Shown: positions 1 through 13,055, counted from the first letter of the stretch. The stretch: 64,000 bases of DNA from Manis javanica (GCF_040802235.1 NC_133166.1:117752991-117816990); one strand, 5' to 3'. Made by a program: numbers and translations. The notes: generated by a model from the sequence alone, not told the origin.

Positions 1-235
1 GACACAATATGAGACTAACCTGCAGCTCTTGAAAAGACAAACTGCCTAAGAGCTAGGCAGAGATTGATGGGCATGACATATGATACCGGAAATGAGGGCG
101 GTAATGGAAATGCTCTCTATAGTGGTTATAATGGGTGTGTAGATGTGTCAGACTTTGTCACAATGTACCCCCAAATTGATGCATTTTATTATATATACCA
201 AACCTCTATAAATTTAATTTAAAAAAATTTTGAGG
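1..235 (+). repeat. L1 3' end remnant
   Basis: The segment ends in a stretch resembling the terminal 3' UTR of mammalian L1 subfamilies: a run around gatgcattttattatatat followed by an A/T-rich end. It is diverged and cut by the window edge. Assignment is by recalled consensus only. Confidence 0.45.
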
Positions 236-240
236 ATGTT

Positions 241-3200
241 TAACCAGCTAATGGTACAGAATATGGTAGATATTTCCTTGGTTTTAGTTGTTACCGTTCT
301 GGGTAAGAGAAAACTTGGGAGTGGGATGTAGAGGATATTCTAATCTGGATATCATAATACAGAACAGAGACCCTGCTGACATAAACCTCTGATGAGAGTT
401 CACTCTTTGAGGGCAGGTTAAGCTGTAGCATGGCCCTGGCCCAGGGCTGAAGAACTAAGTTCTGGGATTCACTCAGAGGCAGTGCTCACAGGTTGAAAGA
501 TGTTCTGCCCGCAGCACAGTGGCAATCTAGTGTGGGCTCTTTAGGGTCTTTCCCAGCCCTGTCTGGCTCAGAGTGGCCCAGAGCGAAGTTGCTCAGTCCA
601 GGCTCGGTGCTCACGCCCGCCTGGGCCTCCCTCCCAGCCCTCAGCACTTTCCCTTCTTCCCTGCCCCAGGAGGAGGCTGCCTGACCGGGCCTGCTGTGGG
701 GAGACTCAGACTGCCAACCACAGAGGCATAGTGAGCGTCCCCCCACCGCGGGAAGGGAGTTTCTTCCACCCGGTCCAACTTTACCTGCCTTGAACAAACC
801 ATTGACCTGCTAAGTCTTAATAGTGGAATGTCCTACTCTCAAGTCACAGCTTCAAAGAAGTTATAAAAACTACTGCTGGCCATCATCAGGGCCTGGGGCT
901 GCAGCAGATTCAGGAACTAATGAGCTGAAGAGACAAAGGGAAGCGGGTTGCGGGAGCAGGAGAGCTCGGTTGCAGCCTCTCCTGCGGGGTGCTGCTCAGG
1001 GTCTCCCCTCAGAGCCCCTGCAGCCGATGGCGCAGGGGATCCTGGTCGCTGTAGTGATCGTCCCGCCGCTCCTGACACACCGCATAGGCTCTACAGAACT
1101 TTCCCACCTGCTGCCTGCTGACACCAGCCTCAGCAAGGACAGGGAGCTGGAGGCCTGGCTGCCCCACGGTGGGCAAGGGTGGCCGGAGTCCTGCCTCTGC
1201 CTCCCCTCCCCCAACAGGGACCACCTTTTCCCAATGGCACTGAGGCCCACAGCACAGGAGCCACAGAGCCCTGCACCGGTGGCTGGGTCTGTGACAACAG
1301 CACGTTCCCTCCCATCACTGTGACTGAGGTGAGGATACCCGAGTCCCTGCCCCACTTCCAGCCCCTGTGTCCCCAGCTTACCATTCCCACACACAAACAC
1401 AGACTATGCAATCGTGACCTGGGTTTGTCTGAAAGTGGTAAGACCTGGAGCTGCGAAGTGCTTTGCCCAAAATGTAGGAAAGACAGCAGTGGTTGGAGGC
1501 GAGCACTTCCTCATAGAGGAGATCAGGGAAGTCCGGACAAAAAGTACCTCCCTGCCCCTCCACCCTCACAGAGAGAGACACGGCGGCGGCAGGAGTTTAA
1601 TGTTCAACTTTGGTTTCCCTGGGGGGTTAGACAGTTCCACAGGGTAGGGGGGTGAGGCTGGGTGGTAGAGGAAAGGAAAAGGGAGGCATACAGGTGGAGG
1701 AAGGCAAAGGGGGTGTTCCTGGGGAGGGCGCTCTGGGTCAAAGTCCTAGAGACAAAAACGTTTCCTGACTTCATCTAGAAATAGCTCCCAGCAGCTGGGG
1801 GCCAGGAGATGGAGAACAGCCAGGGACTAAGATGGGAAAGGAAGCAGGGTTATGGGGGCCTCTCTCAGCTCTAGTAATTTAACGCCTCCCCCAAACACAC
1901 ACACACACGCTTGTAGAGTCACCCTGGCCTGCTAAGTGGTTCCGGCAGCTGAATTCTGCACTTGGCAGCTGTCGCACCGATCATGCTCTTAGCATCTGTT
2001 GCAGCCACTGATCTTTTGGTTGCAAGGAAGAGCAGCTCTCTCAGATCACCTGATGGAGGACAGGGGTATTACCACCGCATACAGAGATTTCCAGGAATCC
2101 AGAGACAGGAGACAAAGTGCCCAGGCCTCGTGGAAACTGGAACCAGGAATTGGAGCACCAGAGGCATCTCGTGTTCAGTTATTCTGTAACCCTCTCCTTC
2201 TCAACCCATTTTGTCTGTGTGCTCATCCTGAAAGATGACACTGGTACCCACTCTGATACATTACCTCTCAGATTTAGGGCCCACTCCCCCCACCTGGAAC
2301 GTTCTTGTGAATCTTAACTCAGATTCCTAGAAAAGGCTCTGACTGACACAGCACAATACACTCAGGAGCCCTCGGCAACAAACACGGGTATCCACACTTC
2401 ATCGAATCTTCATGCCAATGGGGAGTAGGCTGGGTTATGCAGCCCACTGCAGAAGTCAGGGCTGTGGCAAGAAGACGGCCGAGCAGTGGCTGCAGTCGAC
2501 ACAGTCCCCACACCTGCCTGATGTAGCATCTGTCTGAAACTGACCAAGTCAAGCCATACTCCCACGAGACAGACCCAAGACACAGAAGCAAAAGGGGTCT
2601 AAGTATGACGAGTTCCTCTTCCCTCTGAGGTATGCAGGCATCATATGCTGGCACCTCCACGCAGAGCGGCAGAGGCTTTCTTCATTATCTGCCACCCTCA
2701 ACCCCAGTTCTGAGACAACCTCGTCCACCCACCTTAACTTGTACCTTATCAGACCTTCCAATTCTGCTTCCCCATTTCCCTTCTTAAAACTCTACACTCT
2801 GCTTTCCAAGGTGGACAAACTCCAGGGACTCTCGACTTAGCTGCTGCTCTTCCATGCAAACCAGCAGGCAGTTTGATCCAAAGCTCAGATGTCTTGTCAT
2901 CCAAGGCAAAGAATCTGGGAGAGTGAGCCCCTTGGATTGCCTTCTAAATGGCGACTTGTCAATAATCTCCTCACCATTGTTGGTTTCGATGAGTGACAAG
3001 ACAGATGCACACGATTCTGCCATTCCCTGAGATGTATGGAGATGCCAAGCATAATCCAATCCTCTTCCAATAGGCACCAATGGGCTATCCACATACACCA
3101 CCCATCATCCCCCACCATGCATGGGCAGGGGGCATGGAGAGGCCTGTTTCATAAGCACAGCCAGGACACCCCATACTGGGGTAGCTAATGCCAAAGCCTG

Positions 3201-3610
3201 TGGCTGCCCCCAAGAACATTTCTTTAGGATAACAGGCAGCTTACATACATAACCCAATGTGAAGCTGGACCTCTTAACTTGTAAAACAAATGAAATGGCT
3301 CACAAGTTCACGGGGGCTGCTTAAGCAAGCAGGTTAATCGCAATTAAGACCCTCCACCCAGGCCACAGGCTGATCGACGGGCACAACAGCACAGGCCACC
3401 TGAGAAAGACAAGCCCCAGACTGCCCCTGGGAAGGAACTCCCAAACAGCCCAAAGGGATACTTCCACACTCTGCATGCAAAGCAAAAAGAATAATAAAAC
3501 AAGGAAAAGATGTTGACTGTGGGTTACAATAAAAGCCTGCCTGAGCTCTTCTCCTTATTTCCTTCTGAATTAAAATATCCTGAGCAATAACTAGCAGCTT
3601 CCATCTGAAC
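241..3610. other. Gene-free stretch, mostly unassigned
   Basis: No open frame here looks like a conserved protein and I see no RNA gene. There is a short AC run near 1896-1908. The part from about 3130 to 3560 has AATAAA-like sites and a terminal layout that could be an old LTR, but I cannot name it. Everything else appears to be unique or highly decayed sequence. Confidence 0.5.
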
Positions 3611-3614
3611 TATA

Positions 3615-4010
3615 TTAGTCAGGACTCTTGTTTGCAAGTGGTTGCAATTCAACTCAAGCGAACCTGAACATGAAAATAGCATAGAAAGGTTCCCATACCC
3701 AAACCCACCACAAGGTGGGCAGAGGTTGAGCCAACTCTAGGACCAATGGGAACAGGGCCACAGACATCACCAAGACCCTCGCAGGCTCTCAACTCTGCTT
3801 TTCTTTGTAAGCTTGGAATGTTTACTATGCCCAGGGCCCTTCTCAGGGTGGCCACTAACCATTCTGGGCTCACTCTTAATAACTTCTCCACCAGGGAGAA
3901 AATTTTTCTTAGCTCCAATTTTGAGAAATTCTAGGAAAGATTTATTGGCTGGCTTGGGTCATGTGCCTACTCCTTGGTCCAGTGACTGTAAGGCAGGAAG
4001 TTCATGGCTT
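3615..4010 (-). repeat. Old interspersed repeat, family not assigned
   Basis: The segment begins tagtcaggactcttgtttgc and contains attggctggcttgggtcatg, phrases I recognise from an abundant ancient mammalian interspersed repeat whose name I cannot give with certainty. It is diverged and non-coding. Orientation is tentative. Confidence 0.35.
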
Positions 4011-5460
4011 ACTATAAGCAGTCCCACCCCTTCCCAAGTCTCCTGCCCACTCCTGCTCTGAGGATGAACAGCCACCATTTTACCTCTACGTCCTGATCCC
4101 ACCGCCATTTGTTTTCTCTTTTTCTCCTTTTCTTTCCCCTGAGACCAGGCTCATAGCACTGTCATTTATCACAGCCTTTATTAAGTTATCAGTGCAGAGC
4201 CATCTAAGCAGCAGTTCTCTTAGTCGACCTCAAATCCACCACTGTCTATTCCAGGACATTGGTCCTGTTAGTGATAAAGTAATTCTCTACACATGAGGCC
4301 CAGGGGCATACAGAAATATTTGACATGTGGGGTTGCAGGTGCACATGAAGGGAACACAAATGGTAACAGGCAATGCTAACCCTAAGGCGTATAAGCCTCA
4401 TGCAACTGTCGCTTTTGCCTGTGACGAGTCCCTTAGAGCAGGCCAGAGCAGAGTCTTCTGAGTTTTCTATATTCGTTGATCAGTTTCTCATCTGGACAAC
4501 ATATAGACTTTACCTCTAGACTGAGTACAGATTTCGTTTTCTTTGCACTCCTCTGACTCCTTGCCTTCTTCCTACAGCCTTGTGCTTCTTATCCTTCCAT
4601 TCCTCAGTACTTATCTGTAATATCCTTAACACACTCATCCTAGTGTCTCATATGCACCTCCACAGTCACACTCCATTCACATGTTTCCATTAAAGTGTTA
4701 CTCAAACTAATTCCCAATCCGACACAGGTGCATGATCTTCTTCCAATTAAAGCTGTATCATACAACACACAGAATTATGGATTAGCAGTTATGTGAATAA
4801 GACAACAAAAATTCCATTGTTCTTTGGCCTGTTTAAATGTTGACATTCCAGATTTTATGTCATGTGGTGTGTGCAACAATGGGGAATAAAAGTCCTACAG
4901 TAATAGGTATATTCACAAATAAGGATTTCTCTCCAACCATATCAAGATTATCAAGTAACCACCCTTGAAGGATGAATTCATTTGGGCATATATTGTACAT
5001 CCTAGGAGGCATTCCCTAATTGTTCTGGTCATTCCAGCCCCTTCCCGTTTTTTCTGTCAACAGAAGAAATTACAGTTTTAAATCCATTCAAAAGCATACA
5101 AAAATTAGCTCTTAATTGTAAAAGAAATACCATGGCTATTTATCACTTCAGTTTAATTTTAATGGCACACCCATCAGTAGTATGATTTTTATTCAGACTA
5201 TAGAGCTGTTTTATTATATCTAGAGACCATAAAAAGATAATGCAGTGAATAATAGGGAACAAGATTCTAAAGAATAAAATTTGCAAATATTAGAAATGTC
5301 ATAGCAGACCAAAGGTACTCAAAATCAGCTTTATCCTTCATAAAATATAAGCCACAGTCATATCCATTTTGCAAAAGAATACACTTTGCAATGGTTTCTC
5401 AAAAAAATCCAAAAATCACAAAAGACTGTTTCCTGGGAAAGGTCTGACAGCAGTCACCAT
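4011..5460. other. Gene-free AT-rich stretch
   Basis: No gene, RNA gene or clear repeat was recognised. The frames are short and lack codon structure. Base composition becomes AT-rich from about 4740. Confidence 0.45.
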
Positions 5461-5469
5461 AGACCAATA

Positions 5470-5655
5470 GCTGAGGAACCACCCACACCCCAGAACTGCA
5501 GTTTCCAAACCTTGGGACCTTGTTAAAAATCAAGTTCCTGGCTTACTTTCCAGATAGTCAACACACATTGATTGGGACTCGTTCATCTGAATTATTTTAA
5601 ACACAACCCTGTGATTCTGACGAGAGGGTTTGGGCCCCTTCCTGGAGCTGTGCTG
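5470..5655 (+). repeat. MER20/MER5-like hAT fragment
   Basis: The order of phrases (tttccaaaccttgggacc, then ttgttaaaaatcaagttcctggc, then tgattctgacgagag) follows the layout of nonautonomous hAT elements of the MER5/MER20 type. It is strongly diverged and has no visible intact terminal repeats. Confidence 0.4.
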
Positions 5656-6365
5656 GAATGTGTCAGGACCCTGGACAGTGGCAATCCACCAAGCCTCGCA
5701 ATGCTCAGGGACCCAAGATGCCAGCCCTCACTTTGTTATGCCCCACCTCCCATCTCAGCACCTATCTCATGGTCATATATAGGCAGCCTCACAAGTGTAC
5801 ATTAGATTGTCCATGGCACCAATGTCAAGACAGCCAGGGACACGGGACAAGATTTCCAGGGAGGAAGTAATGTACTCTCCAGGCCAGATTTCCCATTATG
5901 GTTTCCCACAGGCTGGGCCTGAAAGGTGCTGATCTGGACCTACCTGCGGTCCACACAGGGACCTGCACAGCCTACTGTCCTTGCTACTTGCTGTCAGGCA
6001 TGGCTTTGACTGGCATCAACAGCAACCCCCTGCCACTGAGTGAAACCGGTCCCAAGAGGGCCAGGGTCCTGGGGACTCCCAAATCACAAGGGTTCAGTGG
6101 AAGAGGAGCCTGCCAAGTTCAGACTTTAGCTCCTTCCCTGAGTACAAAGCTGAGGCCACCTGCCCTAGCATCCATCTATTAGGCCTCTCTTGGAGTGGGC
6201 AGTGCCTGAAGCAGACAGAAATTCAGATCATGGCCTCTTTGGTGGCTCTGACTATTTGGGGTTGAATTCACCAGAGATGTTTAGGGACCCCTGAAAGGAT
6301 AGACTGAGTAAAGACTCAGTAGCGATTGCTGGTGTTCCTTAGGCCAATCAAACTATTGGTCTGTA
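5656..6365. other. Gene-free stretch
   Basis: A few short open frames are present, the longest about 94 codons, but none resembles a known protein and none has splice or start context that supports a gene. No repeat is recognised. Confidence 0.45.
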
Positions 6366-6369
6366 ATTC

Positions 6370-6500
6370 AACAGTCATTTATTCAACATAATTTCAAAAG
6401 GCTCTTCATTTGTGTCAGACTCTGTGCTGGGGATACAGAAGTGAGCAGGAGGACACTGACCATGACCTCAAAGAGTTAACAGTGTACTGGAGACTGTCAA
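6370..6500 (-). repeat. L2 3' end
   Basis: The + strand reads as the reverse complement of the L2 3' terminus: tcatttattcaacataattt, then a segment matching the 'tgtgctggggatacagaa' phrase, then a 'cctcaaagagttaacagtgt' block. It is an ancient, diverged copy. Confidence 0.6.
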
Positions 6501-6973
6501 GCAGTTCCAAATTGGTGTGCCAAACTGGGACAAAAGGCCATCCTGGGTGATGTGGGAGCTCAGAAGTGGAGTCCTCAATCAGGACTTGGGGAGCCAGGAA
6601 ATCTAAGCTCAGAACTGAATGAAAAGTGAGGAAGAGAGAGGGGGTAAGGCTCTTGGGTATAGTTCTAAACAAAAAGAGTAAACTAGCCAAAGTCCAGAGG
6701 TCAGAAAGTATGACCCATTGGAGGAAGTGAAAGTGGCACCAGACGGCCTGCGGGCAGGCCTCATTCTTCTCAATTTCCCAGGCCAACCCACAGGCATGGC
6801 ACAGAGTTGCCAAATCTAAATGTTTGTTGGATTCAAATGAGTTGAAGGAAGTATACAGGGAGTGGCTATAGACAAAACAGGTTTGGGTGAAGTGAGTAAA
6901 TATGACTGCTGGGGTTTGGGACACTATCAGAGCATGCCTGGGAATTCAGGGTCCTCCAGCCCATCCAACTGCT

Positions 6974-6980
6974 ACACACA

Positions 6981-7018
<38 letters not shown>
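6974..7018. repeat. (CA)n microsatellite
   Basis: About 22 CA dinucleotide units with a single T interruption near 6987. This is a simple repeat with no attached gene. Confidence 0.95.
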
Positions 7019-7022
<4 letters not shown>

Positions 7023-8131
7023 ACCGAGCCTGTGATCAAATCACCCTTGCCTTACCCTCTGAGGCACCTGCAGGTGCAGACCTCAAGAGAAGAGCCCTTC
7101 TGATCCAATCTGAGGATCCTTATCCATCTGGAAGTAATGACCACTCCCCACATGCACACAAGCCCTGACCTACCTGAGCTCTGCTCTTCTCCCCGGCCTG
7201 GAGTAGCTGCCCATCCATGTCCTCAGCCTAGGCCAGTTCTTCCCATCTGGCGTGTGCCTTATGCCACGCCCCACAGGCACCACCGCAGCTGTTAGTGTCT
7301 CAGCCCTTCCTCATCTTCCTTAACTATTTCAGACACATGGGGCCTGTGGGCAGGATAGAGGGTTCACAGTAAGTTACAGGTGGGCAGATCTCCTACAACA
7401 CTCTCTATCTTCCCCCCGGTATGAAAGTCAGGCAAAGCAAAAAGAACCCATGCCCTGTTTGATAGGTGAGGGAGACCACAGCCCAGGAGAGGCGGGACTT
7501 GTCCCAGGTCTCCCAAGAAGACTGTGACAATCCTTGAAGTAGAGTCCAGGGTTTCTAACTCCCAGCTCAGAAATCTTTCTACCCCTTCTGCTCTGGTCTG
7601 TGCCGTTCTCAGGCAGCCACAACTCTATCAACCCAGGCCCCATTTATCTGAGCAGCTGCTCAGGATGTGTCTGTAGAAGGACCTGACCGTGGGCCTAGTC
7701 CAGCCCTCAGGGTTGCAGTTGTTGCACTCACCTGCCATTTGCCACCTGTTCCTCTGCCTCACACCACTGTGGCAGGTCCATCCCCACTCAGGCAGGAGAC
7801 AGACAAATTGACAGACAGACCAGCAAACTGAGAAAACAGGATAGGCTGGGAAGATGAGAGGAATGTGAAAGGCCAGCAAGTGGGAACAGTGCTCAGGAGG
7901 CTCAGAGGGTCCCCACCTCTCTACCTCTCTAGGGAAAGCCCAGCTGTCCTCAGACTGCATAGTTCCTCCCTCCCTTCCCAAGAGCTCTGAGCTCAGCTAA
8001 GTGGCCCCACTGGCCTTGGTGAAAAAAAGAAGCAGCCACCTCCAGAAGTCCTGAGCCTCTGGCCCTAAGAGCTGTGGCCTAGTCCCTCACATTCCCCTGA
8101 AGATGTCTGTATTCTTCTTCTAGTGCTGCTT
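7019..8131. other. Gene-free stretch
   Basis: Moderately GC-rich sequence with several short overlapping frames on both strands, none recognisable as protein. The end of the stretch supplies the 5' target duplication of the retroposon that follows. Confidence 0.45.
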
Positions 8132-8571
8132 AAAATAGCACACATTTTTTTCTACCTTTATCTTGCATCTACCTACCACTTCAGCATTTTATTAAAAATA
8201 AAAATAATAATAATAATAGGAGAAATGTGGGATCAACATATAAATCAAGTACAAAAATCAAACGAATATTCATATTTGACCTGATTGTTTATAGGTCATA
8301 ATGCATGATCAAAACCAAAAGTTTCTGTGATGAATGCCCTTGTACTGTTCACCATGTAAGAATTTATTCACTGTGCAAGAATTCGTTCACCATGTAAGAA
8401 CTTGTTTGTTATGCTTCAGAAGATTGGAGACTGACGAGAATTAGGCTTGAGATGGATTAATGATTGTACATTGAGCATTGACCCCCCTATACTGAATTTT
8501 ATTGTTGTTAACAACCATTTGATCAATAAATATGAGAGATGCCCTCTCAAAAAAAAAAATAGCACACATTT
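8132..8571 (+). mobile_element. Poly(A) retroposon with perfect 16-bp target duplication
   Basis: An insertion of about 408 bp (8148-8555) is bounded by AAAATAGCACACATTT at 8132-8147 and again at 8556-8571. It ends in an AATAAA hexamer (near 8525) and an A run, and the 5' junction TT/AAAA is the preferred L1 endonuclease site. The body carries three related ~21-bp units (ttcaccatgtaagaatt-like, 8349-8403) and an AAT-rich run near 8195-8217. I see no coding capacity and do not recognise the family. It was mobilised by L1 machinery and is young enough to keep a perfect duplication. Confidence 0.8.
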
Positions 8572-9585
8572 ATTATATCACAGTTTCTGTGAGTCAGGAG
8601 TCAGGGCACAGCTTAGCTTAGCCATTAAATGAACATTTCTTTCTTAGAATTCATCAGGGGTCTCTCAAAAACACTGTCTCCCAGTGCAATCCACTAATCA
8701 AAACATCCACCTATCAAAAGCAGGTCTCTTAGGGCAGGCACTTGGCGGGGTGGAGAGGGGGAGGGGGAGTATACGACCTATTGCAAAGTAAAAAAAATTA
8801 TTTCCCACTAGGTAATTTTAAAATGTAGTCTAATATATGATAGATAATATTCTGTCATTTAGAACTAAGGTGAGATTTAACTGCATTCAAAAGATAAAAA
8901 CCCCAGTCACAGGACTGATGTAAGGCCTAAAGGAAAAAACAGATGTGAGAGGAGTCTGCCAGCTGCAACTGATCTACAGATGTGGCATGGCTGTTACCCA
9001 AAGTATATCTGCCCCAGGTCCACACTCTTATTCAGATTCTATGGCTTGATATTGAGTCTGCGAAGTTTTTAGATCCACATCTATGTGATCCAGGTGTTCT
9101 TCACAGTTGTGTACTTACCATTTTACTTCCTGGGCATTTTGACCACCAAATCACTAAGGCTGCTGGCCTATCCAAATGACCTCCTTGCTGCTGTTAGGGA
9201 TTTGTATTCTGTCCTGTGCAATGATACCCCTGGGTGAGCACATGCCCCATTTCTGATCCTATCTTGGTCCTTTCCCAGACCGAGATCCCTTCTGACCCAA
9301 GCCAACTACCTGGAAGGGTAGAAGAGCCATAAATCTTCCCCAAACCATATCATTATCTTCATTTCCTTCCAGGCCAGTATTTCCCTACATCATGATGGCC
9401 ATGTTAGGCAAAGACTATGTGATTGGCTCCATGAACTGCATGTTTTTGCACACAGGGTAGCTATACCCCACAGTAATGTGGTGAGTGGGGTGTAAGAGAG
9501 GAGTCCTGGGATGGGACAGTCAGGGCCTAGAACCAGAAAGTTTCCAGTCAGAAAGGGCCCAAAGATGAATCATTTATTTTTTAAG
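8572..9585. other. Gene-free stretch
   Basis: No gene recognised. The + strand has a 65-codon frame near 8982-9179 with no similarity I know. Confidence 0.4.
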
Positions 9586-10106
9586 GCAAGGAAAAAGGAC
9601 AAAAACTTACAGATATTATGATAAATTAAATACAAAAAAGTAGATGGTATCAGTAACTCCAAATATATCAATGACTACAATAAATGTACATGGATTAAAC
9701 CTACCAGTTAAGAGGCAGAGATATTCCAAGTTGATTTTTATTTAAATCTAGTTCATGCAGTTTACAAGACACCCATCTAAAATGTTAGCACAAGAAAAAA
9801 TTGTGATTATATTGAAAAGTATTAAAACTTAAATGCACTATGTACATGCATAGGAAGTCTCATATGTCAAGTCATAACGATGTAAGATGATATAAAAATG
9901 TCAATGATTCTAATATTAATTTATAGATTCAGTGCAATTATGATCAAAATCCCAATGGATATTTTCATGAAACTGGCAAGCAAATTTTAAACTGTATATA
10001 AAAGTGCTATGGGCCAAATATAACTGAGGTACCTTTTTTAAAAAGCACAAGGACTTGCCCACCAGAAATCATGACATATTATAAACTCTTATTATAAAAT
10101 CATGGT
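9586..10106 (+). repeat. Old L1 (L1M-type) ORF2 fragment
   Basis: Diverged L1 ORF2 sequence in the sense orientation, for example the counterpart of the 'gtgcaattatgatcaaaatcc' and 'gacatattataaa' blocks. Many stops are present. It abuts the younger L1 copy at about 10107; related old L1 sequence resumes after that copy. Confidence 0.65.
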
Positions 10107-13055
10107 ATTTATGAAAACCTATATGCTAACAAGCTGGAAAACCTAGAAGAAATGGACAACTTCCTAGAAAAATACAACCTTCCAAGACTGACCAAGGAAG
10201 AAACACAAAATTTAAACAAACCAATTATGAGCAAAGAAATTGAAGCAGTAATCAAAAAGCAACCCAAGAACAAAACCCCTGGGCCAGATGGATTTACCTC
10301 AGAATTTTACCAGACATAGAGAGAAGACATAATACCCATTCTCCTTAAAGTTTTCCAAAAAATAGAAGAGGAGGGAATACTCCCAAACTCATTCTATGAA
10401 GCCATCACCCTAATACCAAAACCAGGCAAAGACCCCACCAAAAAAGAAAATTACAGGCCAATATCCTTGATGAACGTAGATGCAAAAATACTCAACAAAA
10501 TATTAGCAAACCGAATTCAAAAATATATCAAAACAATCATACACCACGACCAAGTGGGATACATCCCAGGGATCCAAGGATGGTACAACATTCGAAAATC
10601 CATCAACATCATCCACCACATCAACAAAAAGAAGGACAAAAACTACATGATCATCTCCATAGATGCTGAAAAAGCATTTGACAAAATTCAACATCCATTC
10701 ATGATAAAAACTCTCAGCAAAATGGGTATAGAGGGCAAGTACCTCAACATAATAAAGGTCATATATGATAAACCCACAGCTAATATCATACTGAACAGCG
10801 AGAAGCTGAAAGCTCTTCCTCTGAGATCAAGAACAAGACAGGGATGCCCACTCTCCCCACTGTTATTCAACATAGTCCTGGAGGTCCTAGCCACAGCAAT
10901 TAGACAAAACAAAGAAATACAAGGAATCCTGAAGAAGTCAAACTCACTATTTTCAGATGACATGATATTGTACATAAAAAACCCTAAAGACTCCACTCCA
11001 AAACTACTAGAACTACTATCAGAATTCAGCAAAGTTGCAGGATACAAAGTTAATACACAGAAATCTGTGGCTTTCCTATACACTAACAATGAGCTAGTAG
11101 AAAGAGAAATCAGGAAAACAATTCCATTCATAATTGCATCAAAAAGAATAAAATACCTAGGAATAAACCTAACCAAGGAAGTGAAGGACTTATACCCTGA
11201 AAACTACAAGATACTCTTAGGAGAAATTAAAGGGGACACTAACAAATGGAAACTCATCCCATGCTCTTGGCAAGGAAGAATTAAGATTGTCAAAATGGCC
11301 ATCCTGCCTAAAGCAATCTACAGATTCAGTGCAATCCCATCAAAATACCAACAGCATTCTTCAATGAACTGAAGCAAATAGTTCTAAAATTCATATGGAA
11401 CCACAAAAGACCCCGAATAGCCAAGCAATCCTGAGAAGAAGGAATAAAGCAGGGGGGATCTCGCTTCCCAACTTCAAGCTCTACTACAAAGCCACAGTAA
11501 TCAAGACAATTTGGTACTGGCACAAGAACAGAGCCACAGACCAGTGGAACAGATTAGAGACTCCAGACATTAACTCAAACATATATGGTCAATTAATATA
11601 TGATAAAGGAGCCATGGACATACAAAGGGGAAATGACAGTCTCTTCAACAGATGGTGCTGGCAAAACTGGACAGCTACATGTAAGAGAATGAAACTGGAT
11701 CACTGTCTAACCCCATACACAAAAGTAAATTCAAAATGGATCAAAGACCTGAATGTAAGTTATGAAACCATAAAACTCTTAGAAAAAAACATAGGCAAAA
11801 ATCTCTTGGACATAAACTTGAGTGACTTCTTCATGAACATATCTCCCTGGGCAAGGAAAACAAAAGCAAAAATGAACAAGTGGGACTACATCAAGCTGAA
11901 AAGCTTCTGTACAGCAAAGGACACCATCAATAGAACAAAAAGGTACCCTACAGTATGGGAGAATATATTTGTAAATGACAGATCCAATAAAGGCTTGACA
12001 TCCAAAATATATAAAGAGCTCATGCACCTCAACAAACAAAAAGCAAATAATCCAATTAAAAAATGGGCAGAGGAGCTGAGCAGACAGTTCTCCAAAGAAG
12101 AAATTCAGATGGCCAACAGACACATGAAAAGATGCTCCACATAGCTAGTTATCAGAGAAATGCAAATTAAAACCACAATGAGATTATCACCTCACACCAG
12201 TAAGGATGGCTACCATCCAAAAGACAAACAACAACAGTTGGCAAGGTTGTGGAGAAAGGGGAACCCTCCTACACTGCGGTGGGAATGTAAATTAGTTCAA
12301 CCATTGTGGAAAACAGTGTGGAGGTTCCTCAAACTGCTCAAAATAGACATACCATTTGACCCAGGAATTCCACTTCTAGGAATTTACCCTAAGAATGCAG
12401 CAGCCCAGTTTGAAAAAGACAGATGCACCCCCTATGTTTATCGCAGCACTGTTTACAATAGCCAAGAAATGGAAGCAACCTGAGTGTCCATCAGTAGATG
12501 AATGGATAAAGAAGATGTGGTACATATACACAATGGAATATTATTCAGCCATAAGAAGAAAAAAATCCTACCATTTGCAACAACATGGATGGAGCTAGAG
12601 GGTATTATGCTCAGTGAAATAAGCCAGGCAGAGAAAGACAAATACCAAATGATTTCACTCATATGTGGAGTATAAGAACAAAGGAAAACTGAAGGAACAA
12701 AACAGCAGCAGAATCACAGAACCCAAGAATGGACTAACCGTTACCAAAGGGAAAGGGACTGGGGAGAATGGGAGGGTAGGGAGGGATAAGGGTGGGGAAG
12801 AAGAAAGGGGGCCTTATGATTAGCATGTATAATGTGGGGGGTGGGGGAAAGGGGAGGGCTGTGCAACACAGAGAAGACAAGCAGTGATTCTACAACATCT
12901 TACTATGCTGATGGACAGTGACTTAATGGGGTTTGTGGGGGGGACTTGGTGAAGGGGGGACCCTATTAAACATAATGTTCTTCATGTAATGGTAGATTAA
13001 TGATAATAAAATAAAACAAACAAACAAATAAATAAATAAAAATTATTTTTTTAAA
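10107..13055 (+). mobile_element. Young 5'-truncated LINE-1 with most of ORF2 and the 3' UTR
   Basis: About 2.95 kb of L1 lacking the 5' UTR, ORF1 and the ORF2 endonuclease domain. The reverse transcriptase region is clear: a TPGPDGF block near 10273-10296, NYRPISL near 10450, an IDAEKAFDK block near 10660, [12 protein letters not shown] near 10838, and the catalytic motif as FSDDMILY near 10950 (FADD in most L1). The C-terminal part continues to about 12640. Disabling changes include TAG at 10317, loss of frame near 11340, TAG at 12142 and TGA near 12481. The G-rich 3' UTR (about 12740-12960) ends in an A-rich tail. It is surrounded by older L1 sequence; no clean target duplication was found. 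Confidence 0.9.

Noticed and set aside
2784-3118. 105-codon - frame, possibly a retrocopied gene
   Set aside because: No recognised protein family, no poly(A) tail or target duplication near it.
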